Assembly (NCBI GenBank): GCA_001792895.1
Contig: MARA01000124.1
Span: 1 to 26,254, forward strand
Direction: 5' to 3'
DNA: 26,254 bases
Source: Lentinus brumalis
Taxonomy: Eukaryota; Basidiomycota; Agaricomycetes; Polyporales; Polyporaceae
Under the pieces are notes generated by a model. That model searched no databases, was not told the DNA's origin, and saw only the letters and a program-made list of their open reading frames with translations. The position numbers were made by a program, and so were the translations under genes. Positions 9,073-20,543 of this stretch are shown here, piece after piece. Positions within the stretch are counted from its first letter, which is position 1. Every line of letters begins with the position of its first letter.

Positions 9073-11085
9073 TTACTGGGTCGAGCAATTGAAGCTGTTT
9101 GGCAGTACCTTGACATGCGGGCTGCGGAGACATGGAAACGGATTCAGACATACGGAGGGCAGAAGAGATATATTGCGACATGCGTGCAGAGTACAGGTGT
9201 GGAATCCCCGAACGTCCTCCTGTAACCGTCTGTATCCCGTCCTCTCCGTCCTGTCCTGTCCGTCTGTCCTGTGGCTGGATTGTCTGTCTGTCCTGTTGCT
9301 GGATAACGCAATGTCTTCTGCTGCAACAGGCATGGCCAGATCCCGCGATCGCCTTCCTTCGCACGCACGTCGGCGTCCAAACCGGGCACCGCGCCTGCAC
9401 AGGCTGTGGTGCGATGTACTCGTGGACCCGAATTGCATGGAGGAGACGTCCGAGCTCGAGTGGTACGAGGACTCGAACCCGCTACCCGGGGAGCTGCTAT
9501 CGACGCTGGTCGTAGGCAAGACGGACATGTCGACGATGCCGTCCATCTCGTTCAGATTCGTGTCCAATGCAAAGAGGGACTCCTTTGGCGGAAGAGGCGG
9601 GGGGGACACGTAGGGTAGCTTCTTGCCCCTGCGGGGCCGGTCCTTGCGGGAGGATATCGAGCCTGGTGGTGTAGTCGGCGTAGGGTGGAATGAGAGATCA
9701 GGAGCTGCGGGCGAGGGCAACGGCGGCGGGGTCTCAGTGGGCAGGGGCTCTGAGCGAAGACGGCTCCGCGACCGCTTCTTCATGAAGTTCAGCGGATTCA
9801 GCGACGGCTTCTTGCGGGAGTCGGAGGAGCGGATAGACTCATTTGAGTGAACACTGTACGATTCCGAGGGACGAGCGGTGGACGTGGTGGAGACGCTGAT
9901 ACTCGACGTACTGGCGTGTCGAGGTAGGGTGAAGGACGAGAACGACGGTTTGTGCGGGAAGCCGAACCGGTGCGCGGACAGCTTAGGGGGCGGCGTGGGC
10001 TAGTGAAGCAGAGAGGTCAGTCTCGAGCTTCAAGAAACAAGACTGCAAATAACAACAGAAGGCGTCGTTGGCAATGAGTTGCAACTCTGCACCGTCTGGC
10101 TTGGTTTCGACCGTGCGGTTCGCGTGTGACACTAGTGAAGCGACTTCTCATTCCAGTCTGCGGCTTTCGAGGAGCGTCCTTTCAGGTGCTAAACAGGAAG
10201 CTCCTGCTATCGCGCTGTTTGGGCTCAGCGAGAGCGAGATGCGACCGCGCCCCTAGCATCTAGCATGACGGCGAGGGAAGTGTAACGCGCCGTCTCTTGT
10301 ATGCTCCAAAGCATACAGGCCCAGGTGGTGCCATGACTGAAAGGGAGCTGATGTAGTATGGGACGAAGTCAACTTCGACACTCGACACGGCTGCTCGACT
10401 GACCACACGCGGCGAGCAAGACGTGTACGACAAGCTGTTACGCCTCTCCCAAACCAAAGAAGCGTAACGCAACTCGACTGGGCAGACTCCGCGGGACAAT
10501 GCGAAGCCGAACCACACCAAGCAGATACCGAAAGTCAGGATGCCATCCCGAGACAGTGCAGAGACTTCTGAAGCCCTCTCGACAAAGCGAACGGCAGAGG
10601 TGAAGGACTCACTGGTTCCGAGCCATTGTTCGGCGTCGCCCATGGTGCAATCTCCGCAAGATTCGAGTCCTCCGCGAGAGTAAGGGACGACAGAGAGTCA
10701 TGGTCTATCAGTTCCGGCGATATCGAGTTCGAGAAATCCTTCGAGATACGGATGGCGGTGGGATAGTTCTGGTACGCTGCTGCCTCCGCTTGCATGCTGT
10801 GCGGTCCGCAAACGAGGTGAGACGACGAGGTCAAAGTCGGGGAGACCGTGGAGGATAGGTCGGTCGGCGCCGACGTCTTGTCGTTGCTCGAGCTGGGGGG
10901 CGAGGCGCAGACAGAACAAGGTGGAAGCACGGAGGACGGACAGAAGACTGAAGAGGCGGCCTCGCGCTCGAGCTTCGCGCCTCAGTCTGATCGGTGGCGG
11001 TTTTCTGCCCAATATGGATCCATTACGTTCTTACGTAAGGACGGAGGTGTCCCACAAGCCTTCTTCTGTGCTTGACACCAGCCAT
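9073..11085 (-). CDS. N-terminal fragment of a fungal adenylate cyclase (copy 1)
   Basis: In fungi, adenylate cyclase makes cAMP at the plasma membrane. Its N-terminal region binds the G-alpha subunit, and leucine-rich repeats, a PP2C-like domain and the catalytic domain follow. Here a possible first exon, 11085-11035 (MAGVKHRRRLVGHLRPY), is followed by an exon from about 10980 to 10613 (ISPELIDHDSLSSLTLAEDS), which ends at GTGAGT in phase 0. The third exon starts at 9999 after CACTAG, also phase 0. It holds a Ser/Pro-rich stretch (KKPSLNPLNFMKKRSRSRL) and then KESLFALDTNLNEMDGIVD at about 9523-9582. This resembles the conserved core of the fungal adenylate cyclase G-alpha-binding domain. The frame stays open to a TAA at 9073, but past about 9440 it no longer looks like cyclase. 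Gene B ends at 8829, so there is no room for the repeats or catalytic domain. The family call rests mainly on this motif. Confidence 0.6.
9241..9301 (+). repeat. Imperfect CTGTC-type microsatellite (copy 2: 20712-20772)
   Basis: About 60 bases built from variants of CTGTC, CCTGT and CTGTCTGTC. It lies just downstream, in cyclase orientation, of the point where recognisable adenylate cyclase sequence ends, so it may mark the rearrangement that removed the rest of the gene. Confidence 0.6.
10000..10612 (-). other. 613-nt intron in the cyclase fragment (copy 2: 21471-22083)
   Basis: The donor GTGAGT (10612-10607) and the acceptor CACTAG (ending at 10000) join two exons in the same phase, and the joined protein reads smoothly as NGSEP-PTPPPKL. 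All other introns in the window are about 40-135 nt. Small ORFs at 10068-10256 (+) and 10260-10643 (-) show no recognisable content. It may hold an insertion, a small RNA or an undetected short exon. Confidence 0.5.
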
Positions 11086-11254
11086 CGTCCAACTCCCAGG
11101 CGACGGCCTTGTAACCAGCACAGGCCGCCGCACTGCAACGCCGACCTCTCCCACCGCGCGTCTCGCAGCACCCAAGTGGACCGCCTGCTCGCTGCGACCG
11201 CCTCGGTGCACTCTCGACGCCTCTCGCTCTGTGCCCGTCACGCTCAGCCGCCGC

Positions 11255-11340
11255 CGTCCCTCCTTCGTCCTCTCTCCCTCTCTGCTCTGTCTCTCCTTGC
11301 CCCTCTCTGCGCTGTCTCTCCTCTCTGTCTCTTCCCTCCG
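11255..11340 (+). repeat. Pyrimidine (CT) tract (copy 2: 22726-22811)
   Basis: A long C/T-rich run with repeated CTCTCT and TGTCTCTC blocks lies 170 bases or more upstream of the presumed cyclase-fragment start, which is on the opposite strand. CT-rich blocks are common in fungal promoters on the sense strand, so it might instead serve a plus-strand transcript, or simply be low-complexity DNA. Confidence 0.5.
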
Positions 11341-11426
11341 CCTTGCCACTCCGCCCGCCGCCCGCCGCCCCCGTCCTCTGCTACATGCCCGCACGCTCGC
11401 GCTGTCGCATAGGAGTGTAGTACGAG

Positions 11427-11459
11427 TTTATTGCTGCATGTAGTAAGCACTACAATAAA
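11427..11459. other. Inverted repeat with AATAAA on both strands at the unit junction (copy 1/2)
   Basis: TTTATTG (11427-11433) and CAATAAA (11453-11459) form 7-base inverted arms around a 19-base spacer, placing an AATAAA polyadenylation-like signal on each strand. It straddles the point where one unit passes into the next. It could end transcription from both sides, but no transcript ends are known. Confidence 0.4.
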
Positions 11460-12416
11460 GTCCTTTTCCGCCCTTGCTATGGAGTTGGCTCGCGTTTCCC
11501 TCGGCCGTCGCGTCTGGCGGCCTTGAGCCGTGCATACAGCTTCGTAAGTCTCTCGCGATACACTTTCATGATGGGCACCGCGTCGCAACACCACCCGTAC
11601 CCATCCGACCACACAACACAGCACGACAGGTGCGTATTGCTCCCGCCAAACGTCCCCTGCGCGATGCTGACACGCACCGGCGCAGTTCATCTCCTCTCTC
11701 ATCATACCCACGACGCGCACGTCGCGTCCACTCACGCGCACACCAATACGCCCACCATCTTCGCGTACTGCGAGCACACGGTACGAGTACGCGTCCCCGA
11801 GCTCCCGTTGGACCCCCTCGAACCTCGAATACGCGCAGGAACGCGTCGCAAGTCCCCGCGCGCCGTCCCCGACGCGTTTTCTCCCAATCGCGCCACCAAA
11901 TCCCTCCCACCGTCCGCGCATACAGCCGCACGCGTGCGCAACATGGCACATCACGTAGCGGCGTGCTCTGCCAGCCAGGACATGTCTGTCTCGTGCGAAA
12001 CGGCCAAGGGTACGTGGAGATACGCTCGAATCTCTGCCGACGTGCACCCCTTTTCGCAGATATCTCACTTGCCCGCGTCGCACATGCCTCCAAACACAAC
12101 GCACTGGCCAACGTGCACCTCCCCGCGACGACCGGGACCTGTTTTGCGGCCGCCGGAAGAAGTCGACTATCGCGTGAAGTTCGCGATTTCATGCACGCCG
12201 CGCCACCCGACTCGACCTCGACGTCCCCGGCCGAGCCTCGCTCACAGCCGCCGACGCAACTGGCCAGGGCTGTAGCAGCAACTCCGAACGACCCCCCTGC
12301 ATGTCTGACGCGGCCGGGGAACGCGGCGGCGACGTCCGCAACGTCCTCGTCTGCCCGGCACACCCCGGGTACTGGAACCTCCATAGCCCGCCCAATTCCC
12401 GCCATAACCCCGTCGA

Positions 12417-13255
12417 ATAGGGTGCTACAGTCAACGCTGAACACCCTCCATCGAGGCATCAACACGGCGCATCGATCTGGGCGGGTCCAGAAATCGCCTT
12501 CAAGCGCGATTTCTTTGCATTTCCGCCAACCGATCGTATTCTGCGACTCTCCTGCACGCCCCCGGCGTCCGGACGGCCGGCGAGCATCTTAGACGCATTA
12601 AGCAGTCTCTCAGGACCGCGTACGGTCGAGTTCCAGACCGCCAAGTCGACCTCCAAAATCTCGTCGTGACAGCCAGCCTGCTGGCTGGCTGGCACGCGCG
12701 TCAGAATTCCGGCCATATCTCTCCCGCCCCGGCCAGAATATAACGAAACTTTCATCCTCGAGCAACGGGCGCACTCACGCGTCGAAGCAGCAAGCTTCGA
12801 GGCTCGTCCGGAGGCCGTGCAAGCCGCGGCTGTCGCGGCTGCCCAGGCGCACCAGCACACCGACGCCTCTGTAGCCCGCCCATATCCGATCCTGTCGCCG
12901 TGAGACAGGTGCAAAAGCCAAGGCGGAACACTCCGCGTTCACCCATGCAGCTGTGCCTTCGATCCGGGCGGGTTTAGAAATCGCCTCAAAGTGCGATTTC
13001 ATTGCAATCTCGCCGCCCGGTCGCTCTCGCCGGCTCTCCCGCACGTCTGCCGCCCCCGGAGGGCCGGCGAACGCCTCGTATGCAGCGTACGGCTCCTCAA
13101 GAATGTCCGCGGCTACGTCTCGCGCCGCCGGGACGACTTTGAAAATCGCGTCGTCGCTGCCAGGCGAGTCTGGCCAGCCGCGCCAGTGCTCCGGCCGTAT
13201 CTCGCCCACTTTGAGCCGGATTCTGACGAACTCTCCTTCTGCAGGTATGAGAAGC
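12417..13255. repeat. Two degenerate ~480-bp modules (copy 2)
   Basis: Same pair of modules as in copy 1, with anchors at 12472 and 12959 (period 487 here because copy 1 has lost bases). In this better-resolved copy the two minus-strand readings align over about 40 residues from DEILEV / DDAIFKV to a shared ESRR, where codons differ mostly at third positions (GAG AGT CGC AGA against GAG AGC CGG CGA). Confidence 0.7.
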
Positions 13256-13484
13256 ATGCACGCATCGCATGCACGCTTTTCCACGCAGATTCGAGGAGGT
13301 CGCGCAAGTCGCCCTTCGTCTCGACTTCGCGGCACTCCGGACATGTCGCGGCTCTCCCGGCCGGCACGCGTCCCCGGAAGCCTCCAAACCGCTTCGCAAG
13401 TCTTATGTGGGCCTCAAACGCCCCGTACGATCGCCTTGCGGCGCCGGAGGGCGGGTTGGCAAAATCGAATTCTGGCGCTGCCAC
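12459..13484 (-). pseudogene. Degenerate minus-strand coding tract over the modules (copy 2)
   Basis: This GC-rich stretch is open in several frames on both strands, so ORF length is not evidence. The minus strand gives the most protein-like composition: a segment with a CPEC motif and acidic/helical sequence (13300-13484), then in another frame a stretch containing KVGEIRPEHWRGWPDS (about 13180-13220) and AMKSHFEAISKPARI (about 12965-13010), followed by a diverged second version in the next module. The frame changes between segments and no clean intron explains all of the shifts, so I read it as a decayed repeat-containing gene, or one with unresolved indels. Function is not recognised. The competing plus-strand ORF 12991-14295 (434 codons) cannot be excluded. 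Confidence 0.3.
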
Positions 13485-14089
13485 GGCCGCAAGCCCGCCA
13501 AAACGTCAAGTCGCGATACCGGCACTTCTGGGCCGGGACGACGCCTCGACACGCGTGCGACACCTCAAGACACACTGGATTATGCCATCCTGCAGCCGGA
13601 GAAATCACGAGAAGGAAGAATGGGAGGCTCGCGTGTGCGGCACGCGGGCGGGAGGACGCCTCCCCGATCTCGACGACGCAGCGTTCTCCCGCCCCGCCCC
13701 GCCCAGCCGTACTGTGTTTGTGGTCAAGACACGCCTGGGAAGGCGGCTCTGCGCGTGCCGGACGCGCTCGCAATCCGCTATACGAGTCCTTCGAGCTCCA
13801 GGTACGTCAGATCCGTCAGATCGACTGTACCTCACGCTGACGCCGTCTCCACAGGCGCAGCGCACTGTAGAAGGCTCAGAACGACGACGACGACCGTCTG
13901 GGATGCGCCCGACGTCATGGAATTCAGGAAGTGCGTTCTATCCGCCGTCTCGAGACTCGGACCCGCCGTCCGCGCGGTCCAAGCCCGGGCCAGACGGAGA
14001 CACCGGCCCCGGCAGCACGCAAGACCCACTACACGGACGAATCAAGAAGCGGACAAGGAGAACGAAAGGCGGGCTGACTGAAGTGACTC

Positions 14090-14132
14090 GGAGCACACCG
14101 CGGGTAGCGACATGGTATCTGCGGTGTGCTCC
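14090..14132. other. 12-bp perfect stem-loop (copy 2)
   Basis: Identical arms at 14090-14101 and 14121-14132, just past the gene E stop in copy 2. Confidence 0.6.
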
Positions 14133-14147
14133 GTGCCTCCTGGACGC

Positions 14148-15765
14148 TCAGACACGCTGTGCCATGCATCCTGCAAAGATGAAAAGCCCACGAAGAGGGC
14201 GCGACGCTCTCGTGCAACGGCGGGCGGCGGACGACACTCGCTGGGTGCGCGTGCCGGCCAGACCATCGGCCGCATCCGAGCCGCGTCGTATCTAGGACGG
14301 TGTAGCTAGTTAGTACCAATATATCGCTTACTCCGGCCGTCTTGTGTGTGAGCGGGCGGATCTCGTCGCCTCGGTTTGACGGCGGAGTGCTGAGAGTGCT
14401 GGTGGTGTGAGACCGCGTGCTGGAAGCAGCGGGAGGGCCGGCGGCCCTCCCGACATGGCGCGCTGTGAACATAGTACTTGCAGTCAGTAAGCATGAAAGG
14501 CTCAGTACCTGCACGGCGTAGACTTACCCGGGCGTCGCGTCCGAGTCGTCCTAGTGCGGTACTCCACTTACTATACATCGACATCAGCCTGCGATGAGTG
14601 CGAGCGACAATACTTGTCTCACCTTCGAAATCGTCAGGATGGCCTGCCGGTTGTGCTGAGACCATCGGCATACCGGTCTTCACGGCCTCGAGTCTTCGGT
14701 GCAAGTTGCAAGTCGGCTCTGCACTTCCGGGTGAACGCTATTAGTGTATATGATGTGTTCTAACTACGCACCGTGAGGAGTATCTGCAAGATCGTGAGCC
14801 AGTGTGCGCGAAGTCCAAGCGAGAGAGAGTGCGAACTGACCATTGTGTTTCAACCGAGACCGTGGCGTACTCATCCTCCCGGAGCATGCTGAACGGCCCA
14901 AGTTGCCGAAGAGTGCGTGTCCCGATGCTATTCCGTAGTTTGTGAGTTTCTGCCGGACTTGCTGAGTCGAACGCTACTCACCGTGACAGTGGGCATGTCG
15001 GCCGCCACGACACGCTGGTTTGAAGCAGACCTGCAAGTGGTGAGCTGCGCGGCATAGTCGTCAGTCTGAGGTAGAGAGAGCGTCAGCGTGACAAGGCAAA
15101 CAGTGACTACGAACAGGAGCATACAACGTACCTTGAGCTGCAAAGCGGCGACGCTTCGCGGGACTTGAAGCAGTGTGTCGTAGTCGCAGAGGAAGGAGAC
15201 GTCGGCGAGGCCGGCCGGACAGTAGCTGTGCCACTGTGCTAGTCGCTCATGAACGATGCTGGACTTCTAACTGACGTCGGTAGGTCAGTGCCATGCACAT
15301 GACTGTGCGGAGAACACTATTGAGCTCACCTTCGCCATGACATCTGCCGAAACTGGGGAGCGGTCGACCCGGGACCGGGACTGTGTCTTGGACACCTGCA
15401 GCGCGCAGACGGAGTTGTGAGCCACTGGGAGTAGTCAGCAAAGAGGGAGCGATGGTGAGAGCATACCTCAGCCTTGCTCGAGTAGCGAATTGAGATCAGA
15501 GAGTCTGTCGAGATGAGGCCGCACCGGTCAGTCAGTATAAGCAAACACTGTGCTGACATGAGTATCTCGAAGAACGTACCTCAGCTGAACACGCCTTGAG
15601 GCGAAGGCATCGCACCAGGAGCTGCCAATGAAGAGACGGTCAGCATTGATGCATGTATAAGTATCAGGATGAGCTTACCGGCAGCTTGTCTGGTATGCAA
15701 ATGGATAGCTTCGCGGCGAGTATCCAGAGCTGCAGCGAGGACGTGAGAGCCGAAGCAAGTATCAT
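14148..15765 (-). CDS. Gene E, unknown function (copy 2)
   Basis: Same exon set shifted by 11471: key exons 15424-15330, 15266-15132 and 15065-14982, and the 40-nt TACTAAC intron at about 14333-14294. Unlike copy 1, the last exon is not shifted and runs IRRGSDAADGL to a TGA at 14148-14150. The next neighbour on the same strand, gene D, lies about 350 bases upstream. Confidence 0.5.
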
Positions 15766-16112
15766 GAGAAGTAGGTCACGATGCAAGACAATGATAGTCA
15801 GGAAGGCGGAGGGAGGAGGTAACACAAGTCAAGGGACGAAGAAATGATAGGGGGGGTGAAAGAATGCATACTACAAGACATGGGTAACATAAGAAAGCCG
15901 TTCGGAGTAGCAAACAATACAGACGAGTAAAACGTTGCTGAAGTATGTATAGTAGAGTGCATCATGAGAGCTAGTAACACAGACGCGGAGGAGAATATGA
16001 GGGAGCGATCGGACGGATGCGGGATCGGCAGGGGGGCGGGTGCTCGGGAGGTCGTCGAGATGACGGGGTACTTATAGATGTTCTCCTGCCCAGAGTCACG
16101 AGCTGTAAAACC

Positions 16113-16940
16113 TTAGCTTGTTGAATGCTTTCGCACGATGGACAGCGTACGAGGTCCTCGTCCAACCAGAGGGCGACACGGCGAGGGCGGGCAGAGCTCC
16201 AGGCTATGCAGACGGAACAGAACGACTAGCGCAGTTACAGACCATCGAAGCTGTCTCGGCTCATAAAAGCGGCCTTCTTTACGTGAGCTAGACGCTGAGA
16301 ACCTGATGGTTGTATTCCGGCTCAAATATTGGTCGGACAGTCGGCGGTCGAAGGGAGGAGGACAGGGTCCTCGAAACGGAGCATTTCCGCGGGGTTTCGT
16401 CCGATTCCCGGGAGGTTTGGGGTATTGCAGTACCTAGAGGTAGGTAGACCTTGCCATACGTAGTCGATGACGCCACCAGGAAAGTACGCAAGCCACAATA
16501 CCTCGATCAATGCGCAAAGCTCTCGAGCTTGCAGCATTTGAGTAGAGAGTTGCTTGCGATGTTCCTGCAAATCCTGGATGTCTCTTCAGCATACACGTCA
16601 CTTCAGTAGCAATATATCTCTTACGTAAGCCTTTGGAGCTTCTGTATACACCTGTTCCAACAGCAGAGCGAGCGAAAGCGAACGCGCGCTATTGCAGGAG
16701 GCTGCGATGTCGAAGAGCGCTTAGATTGCCTTTTTTGCTCAACACCTCTCGCCGGGTCCCCGATCGGCCTCTTTCCCTTGTTCGTCCGTCCTTTGCTCGC
16801 CTGCTCAGTGTGATAGTGGCTTTTTGCAGAAGTTACTCCAAGCATATATGTCTACAGGTAAATGCAGATGAACTTCACATGGACTAAGTAGTACTACTCA
16901 CACTTGCAGCCTTTCAACTTCTTTGGACCACGACTTCAAG
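16113..16940 (-). CDS. Gene D, unknown function (copy 2)
   Basis: Identical to copy 1, shifted by 11471: exons about 16940-16904, 16851-16746, 16701-16625, 16573-16502 and 16433-16113. The same uncertainties about the 5' end apply. Confidence 0.5.
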
Positions 16941-18023
16941 TCTACTCCAAAATCTCAGTCGCCTCACTTTCCCATGCATAGCAACCATTCTGACATATGA
17001 GGTGGTAGTCTGCTCGCTAAGCGGCTTTATGTCTCACTGCCCAACATCCTCTTCGGAGGGAGAGGGGCAAAACTCCTCATGCCTCGGCCGAGGCACACGT
17101 TCATGCTGTCATCAGGGTCTGAATATTCACACCCTGATTCCATCATGACCTCATTGCCCGAGTCCCCGCGGCCTCTCATTATTAAATTCCCACAGACCCA
17201 GACTGCGAAGCTGTCCTAATGCGAACAGTTGCTCTGACGGCCGTGATGGCAGCTTCGCCCGCTGATCGACCTTCCGCCCTTTCCCAAGCCAGTGGCATCA
17301 TCCCCAAGAAATCCTCCAAGATGCTCTCCCTGCAGAGGTATGTCTGACTATGCCTGGATGCCCTTCATATGCAGCATACAGTGCAAGGGTTGTAATTATC
17401 ATGAGTACTCATGCCAGAGGGTGTGCAAGGTGTGCTTGAAATATCTTCGGAATGGAATCGTCGAAGCAGCATATGCGGCATGCCGATCAGTAGCTTCTCG
17501 AAGTCAGTGTAAGTACGTATGTGTTGTCGTTTTTCGGCAAGGCGGCTGTGTTCATAGCAACATGACGGCTTGCCATTTCTGTCCCTTGGATGCTGTCTGT
17601 CTCCAGTCTGAGCACTGGAAGGTCTACATACTTTTGCATACTGTCATTCTCCAAACTCACGGAATGCGACATTCAGCAGGAGGTGTATTTTGTTAGTTGT
17701 GTGGTTGAGTGATCGTGAGCAGCACGGGCATCTGTCATAGACCGTCCCAGGCTAACCAGGTTCTTACAGCGCTCCGTCACGTCGTGCATGCTCAGAACCA
17801 TCCCGCGTATCGCATAACCTCTCTGCCTGACGCTGTGAATATTTGACCGATCACTCCCGCAGGATATTCGTACACGTACAAGAGTATCTCAATCCAAGTT
17901 CAAGTTCTCACTCCAGTAATCTTTCGTAACAAAGCATGCATCAATATCTCCGTCTACTTACTACTGCACATCTCTACTACTGATCTCCCAACTCGGACGT
18001 CTCCCGGCAAAATCCGCCCACCG

Positions 18024-20300
18024 ATGCAACGGTGGGATTCCAAGTCGAACGACCTCCTTGTTCCCTATCCACCATGTCCCCGCCCGCCACGATACCCAAC
18101 CACCCTCCGCCCTCCACACGGCCTCACCATCGAGCAACTATAGCCGCACGCTGCGCAGGGAGTCGACATCCCTCGACTAGTCTTCTCCAGTCGCTGCCCT
18201 CTCGCTCGACAGTTCCTTGGTCGTGAACTTGCCAGAGTCGTCTGTCTGTGGTAAGCACCCAGTTGCGCCTACCCTCTCCTGTCTCGTCGACTTACCTGGT
18301 CATTTTAGCATCCGAGACGTGAAGCTCTGCTCCACGGCGCATGCTCCACGTCTGGCTCGCTGATGCCGACGTGTGTTCAGGTTCATGCCGCGTCTGTCCT
18401 GTCAAAGGTGAGCATAGGACGACGTGCGCGTCTCTGCACGTACTTGTCAGCTCCAAGGTGCTGATTGTCCCTCCTAGCGGCAATGCAGCGGTCAGAAGCG
18501 ACACCGAGAGCTCGACAAACCTTCCGGCGGTCCCAGTGACCCAGCCCCTGCCAGCGCCGCAACGCGTTGGTGGCCGTGGCTTAGCGATTGCGTATGTCAT
18601 TTCGCTTGTCTGGTGTACAACATGTCAGCTCACACTCAATATTACAGTCGGTGCCTGCTCACACGTCGTGTCGGTGCATGCTTGACGTCTGTACACGTCG
18701 TCAGGTACGCCCGGCCAGGCCATGCAAACGCGGTGCTCATCGACTTTGAACAGCTCCGGCCTGCGCAGAGCGGTAAGTACACTCACCTGTGGGCTCAGCA
18801 CGTATGCTGACCGCTAGATAAGCCAGACATGTCGCTGTGTGCCGACAGGTTTCAGGCCTCACCGTACGAGCCGGCACGCACTCAACGCAGCGGTCGTTCA
18901 CCTGGCATATTCCCTCGAGCTGTGCGGCGCTGTGCCACGGGGAGCAATGGCTGGGTGAGATGCAACTGCTCGAGAGTCCGCAGAGCGAGTCGTCCTCAAA
19001 CGTACGTACGCGGGCCTTGCGCTAGTGAATCCTTTCTTACTCGTATCATTTCAGCAGAACGAGAAACAGCCTTCCTCGCCGCCGCCGCACTTACCGTGTC
19101 TGGCCTGGGGTACAGAGGTCCACGCAGGTACATTCTCGAGCATCCAGCGCGCCACAGCAGTTCCCAGCGGCGCAAGTCGTGGCAAGCCCAGCGTGTGGCA
19201 GAAGACGAGCAAGCCAGAACGGAGAACGAGGAGAAACCGCCCAAGGTACGTGTCCGGCGTCGACCCGCGCGCCCGCAACTTGCCTGTTTCGGACGCATGA
19301 CGTCACGCGTCGCGCGATCTCGACAGCGAAGTGTCTTCGAGTTCGAGTTACTGACCTTGCTCTTCAGACGCAGTCCCAGCGTACCTGCTTATTTTCTGCC
19401 CACCGTATCTCGACGATGTCGACTCACCTCAGCTTTGTCTCGCAGCGCGTCGAGGTCCAGCCGGACCACGCATATAGCTGGAAGGCGCAGAAGAAGACGG
19501 CAAAGTATGTACCAACTATTGTTGCGTCTCTCTGGCATGTATTGACCTACCTGGCAGCCGACCGCTATCGTAGCGTCGAGGTACAAAGACGAAGGCCTGA
19601 GGAGCGGCGAAGGCGAAGATGAAGGCGGGCTCGCGGGGATGGTGCTGGATGTGGAAAGAAGACGCGAGGCGGGCTTCGACGATGGACGGTCTGGCCTGTC
19701 GTGGTAAGCGCTCATAACGCGAAGTGGCGGACAGGGCGGCGGAACGCGGTTTTGCACCGCACTCGCATGTCTCGCAAGTCCGTGAGTGAGTGAGTGCGCC
19801 GCCTTACCTTTTCCCGTTACTGACGAAGCTCGGAACAGTGAGCTTCGTGCATCCGCGCGGTCGGCAAGCACCGGGCAGTCCGACCTGCTGCTCTTCTCGG
19901 CCCTGAGAGGGTCTTCAGCGCTGCTTCTGGCGGTGCGTCGTGCAGCGGATGGGCTGTACGGCAGTATACGAGCCCAGCGGACATTGTCTTATGTGAGTAG
20001 ACGGTGAGTTATCTCCTTCCTTGGTGTACCGAGTTCGAGCTCACCTTCGTGCTTCTGGCAGGCAGTCGCGCGCGACGCGTCGCTGGAGCAGTACTCAACT
20101 GTTAGCAGACGAAGAAGCGGCCTTCCGGCGGCGGTTCGAAGCCGACGCACCGATTCTAGTGTCCAGGCGGCGCTGCATCCGGGAAGCAGCGTCAGCCCGC
20201 TGTATCGGCCGGAGGACTGGTGCGCGGCGGACTCGGTGAGTATGCGAGGCTCTTGTACCGCTTTGCACGCTGACGGTCGTCCCGGCAGGTCTTGAAGTGA
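18024..20300 (+). CDS. Gene B, unknown function (copy 2)
   Basis: Identical to copy 1 at offset 11471: exons 18024-18250, 18381-18407, 18452-18591, 18648-18772, 18856-18954, 19055-19245, 19368-19504, 19581-19703, 19839-19992, 20062-20235 and 20289-20300. The in-frame TAG recurs at 18141-18143. That makes a random base error less likely, unless both copies were built from the same consensus. Confidence 0.55.
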
Positions 20301-20543
20301 ATGTCAGCGGAGCCTGGCGGCGCTGCAGACTCGGACAGCGGGGCGGGACGGCTTGCGGCTGCGGTGCTGTGTGATTACACGGGCGGGTCGGCAATCCGGA
20401 CGACACGAGAGAGCGGACGGGCAGACGGCGTGAGAAGCGCGGGCGGGGGAAGGGCGGAGAGGTCTTTAACCACACATTTGGGCGGCGGGCGGACAGAACG
20501 CGCCGTTAGCGTAGCGTGCAGTCACCCCGAGCTGTAGCGGTAC

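Larger units (their letters stand above)
1..11447. repeat. Tandem 11.47-kb unit, copy 1
   Basis: The sequence starting CACTACAATAAAG at position 1 recurs at 11448 and 22917 in the same orientation. From about 2710 to about 11340 every open frame recurs in copy 2 at an offset of exactly 11471, with no difference noticed. Before that the offset grows from 11447 to 11471 through many small indels, so copy 1 lacks a net 24 bases in its first 2.7 kb. Mismatches are densest in the first 150 bases, as expected for a thinly covered contig end. Confidence 0.96.

Noticed and set aside
9455..9500. tRNA-like B box (GGTTCGAGTCC on the minus strand)
   Set aside because: It lies inside the coding exon of the cyclase fragment (GSGFESS). 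No A box, cloverleaf or acceptor stem is seen around it.
9089..9613. 174-codon plus ORF opposite the cyclase exon
   Set aside because: It is antisense to the exon with the G-alpha-binding motif and looks like a shadow frame.
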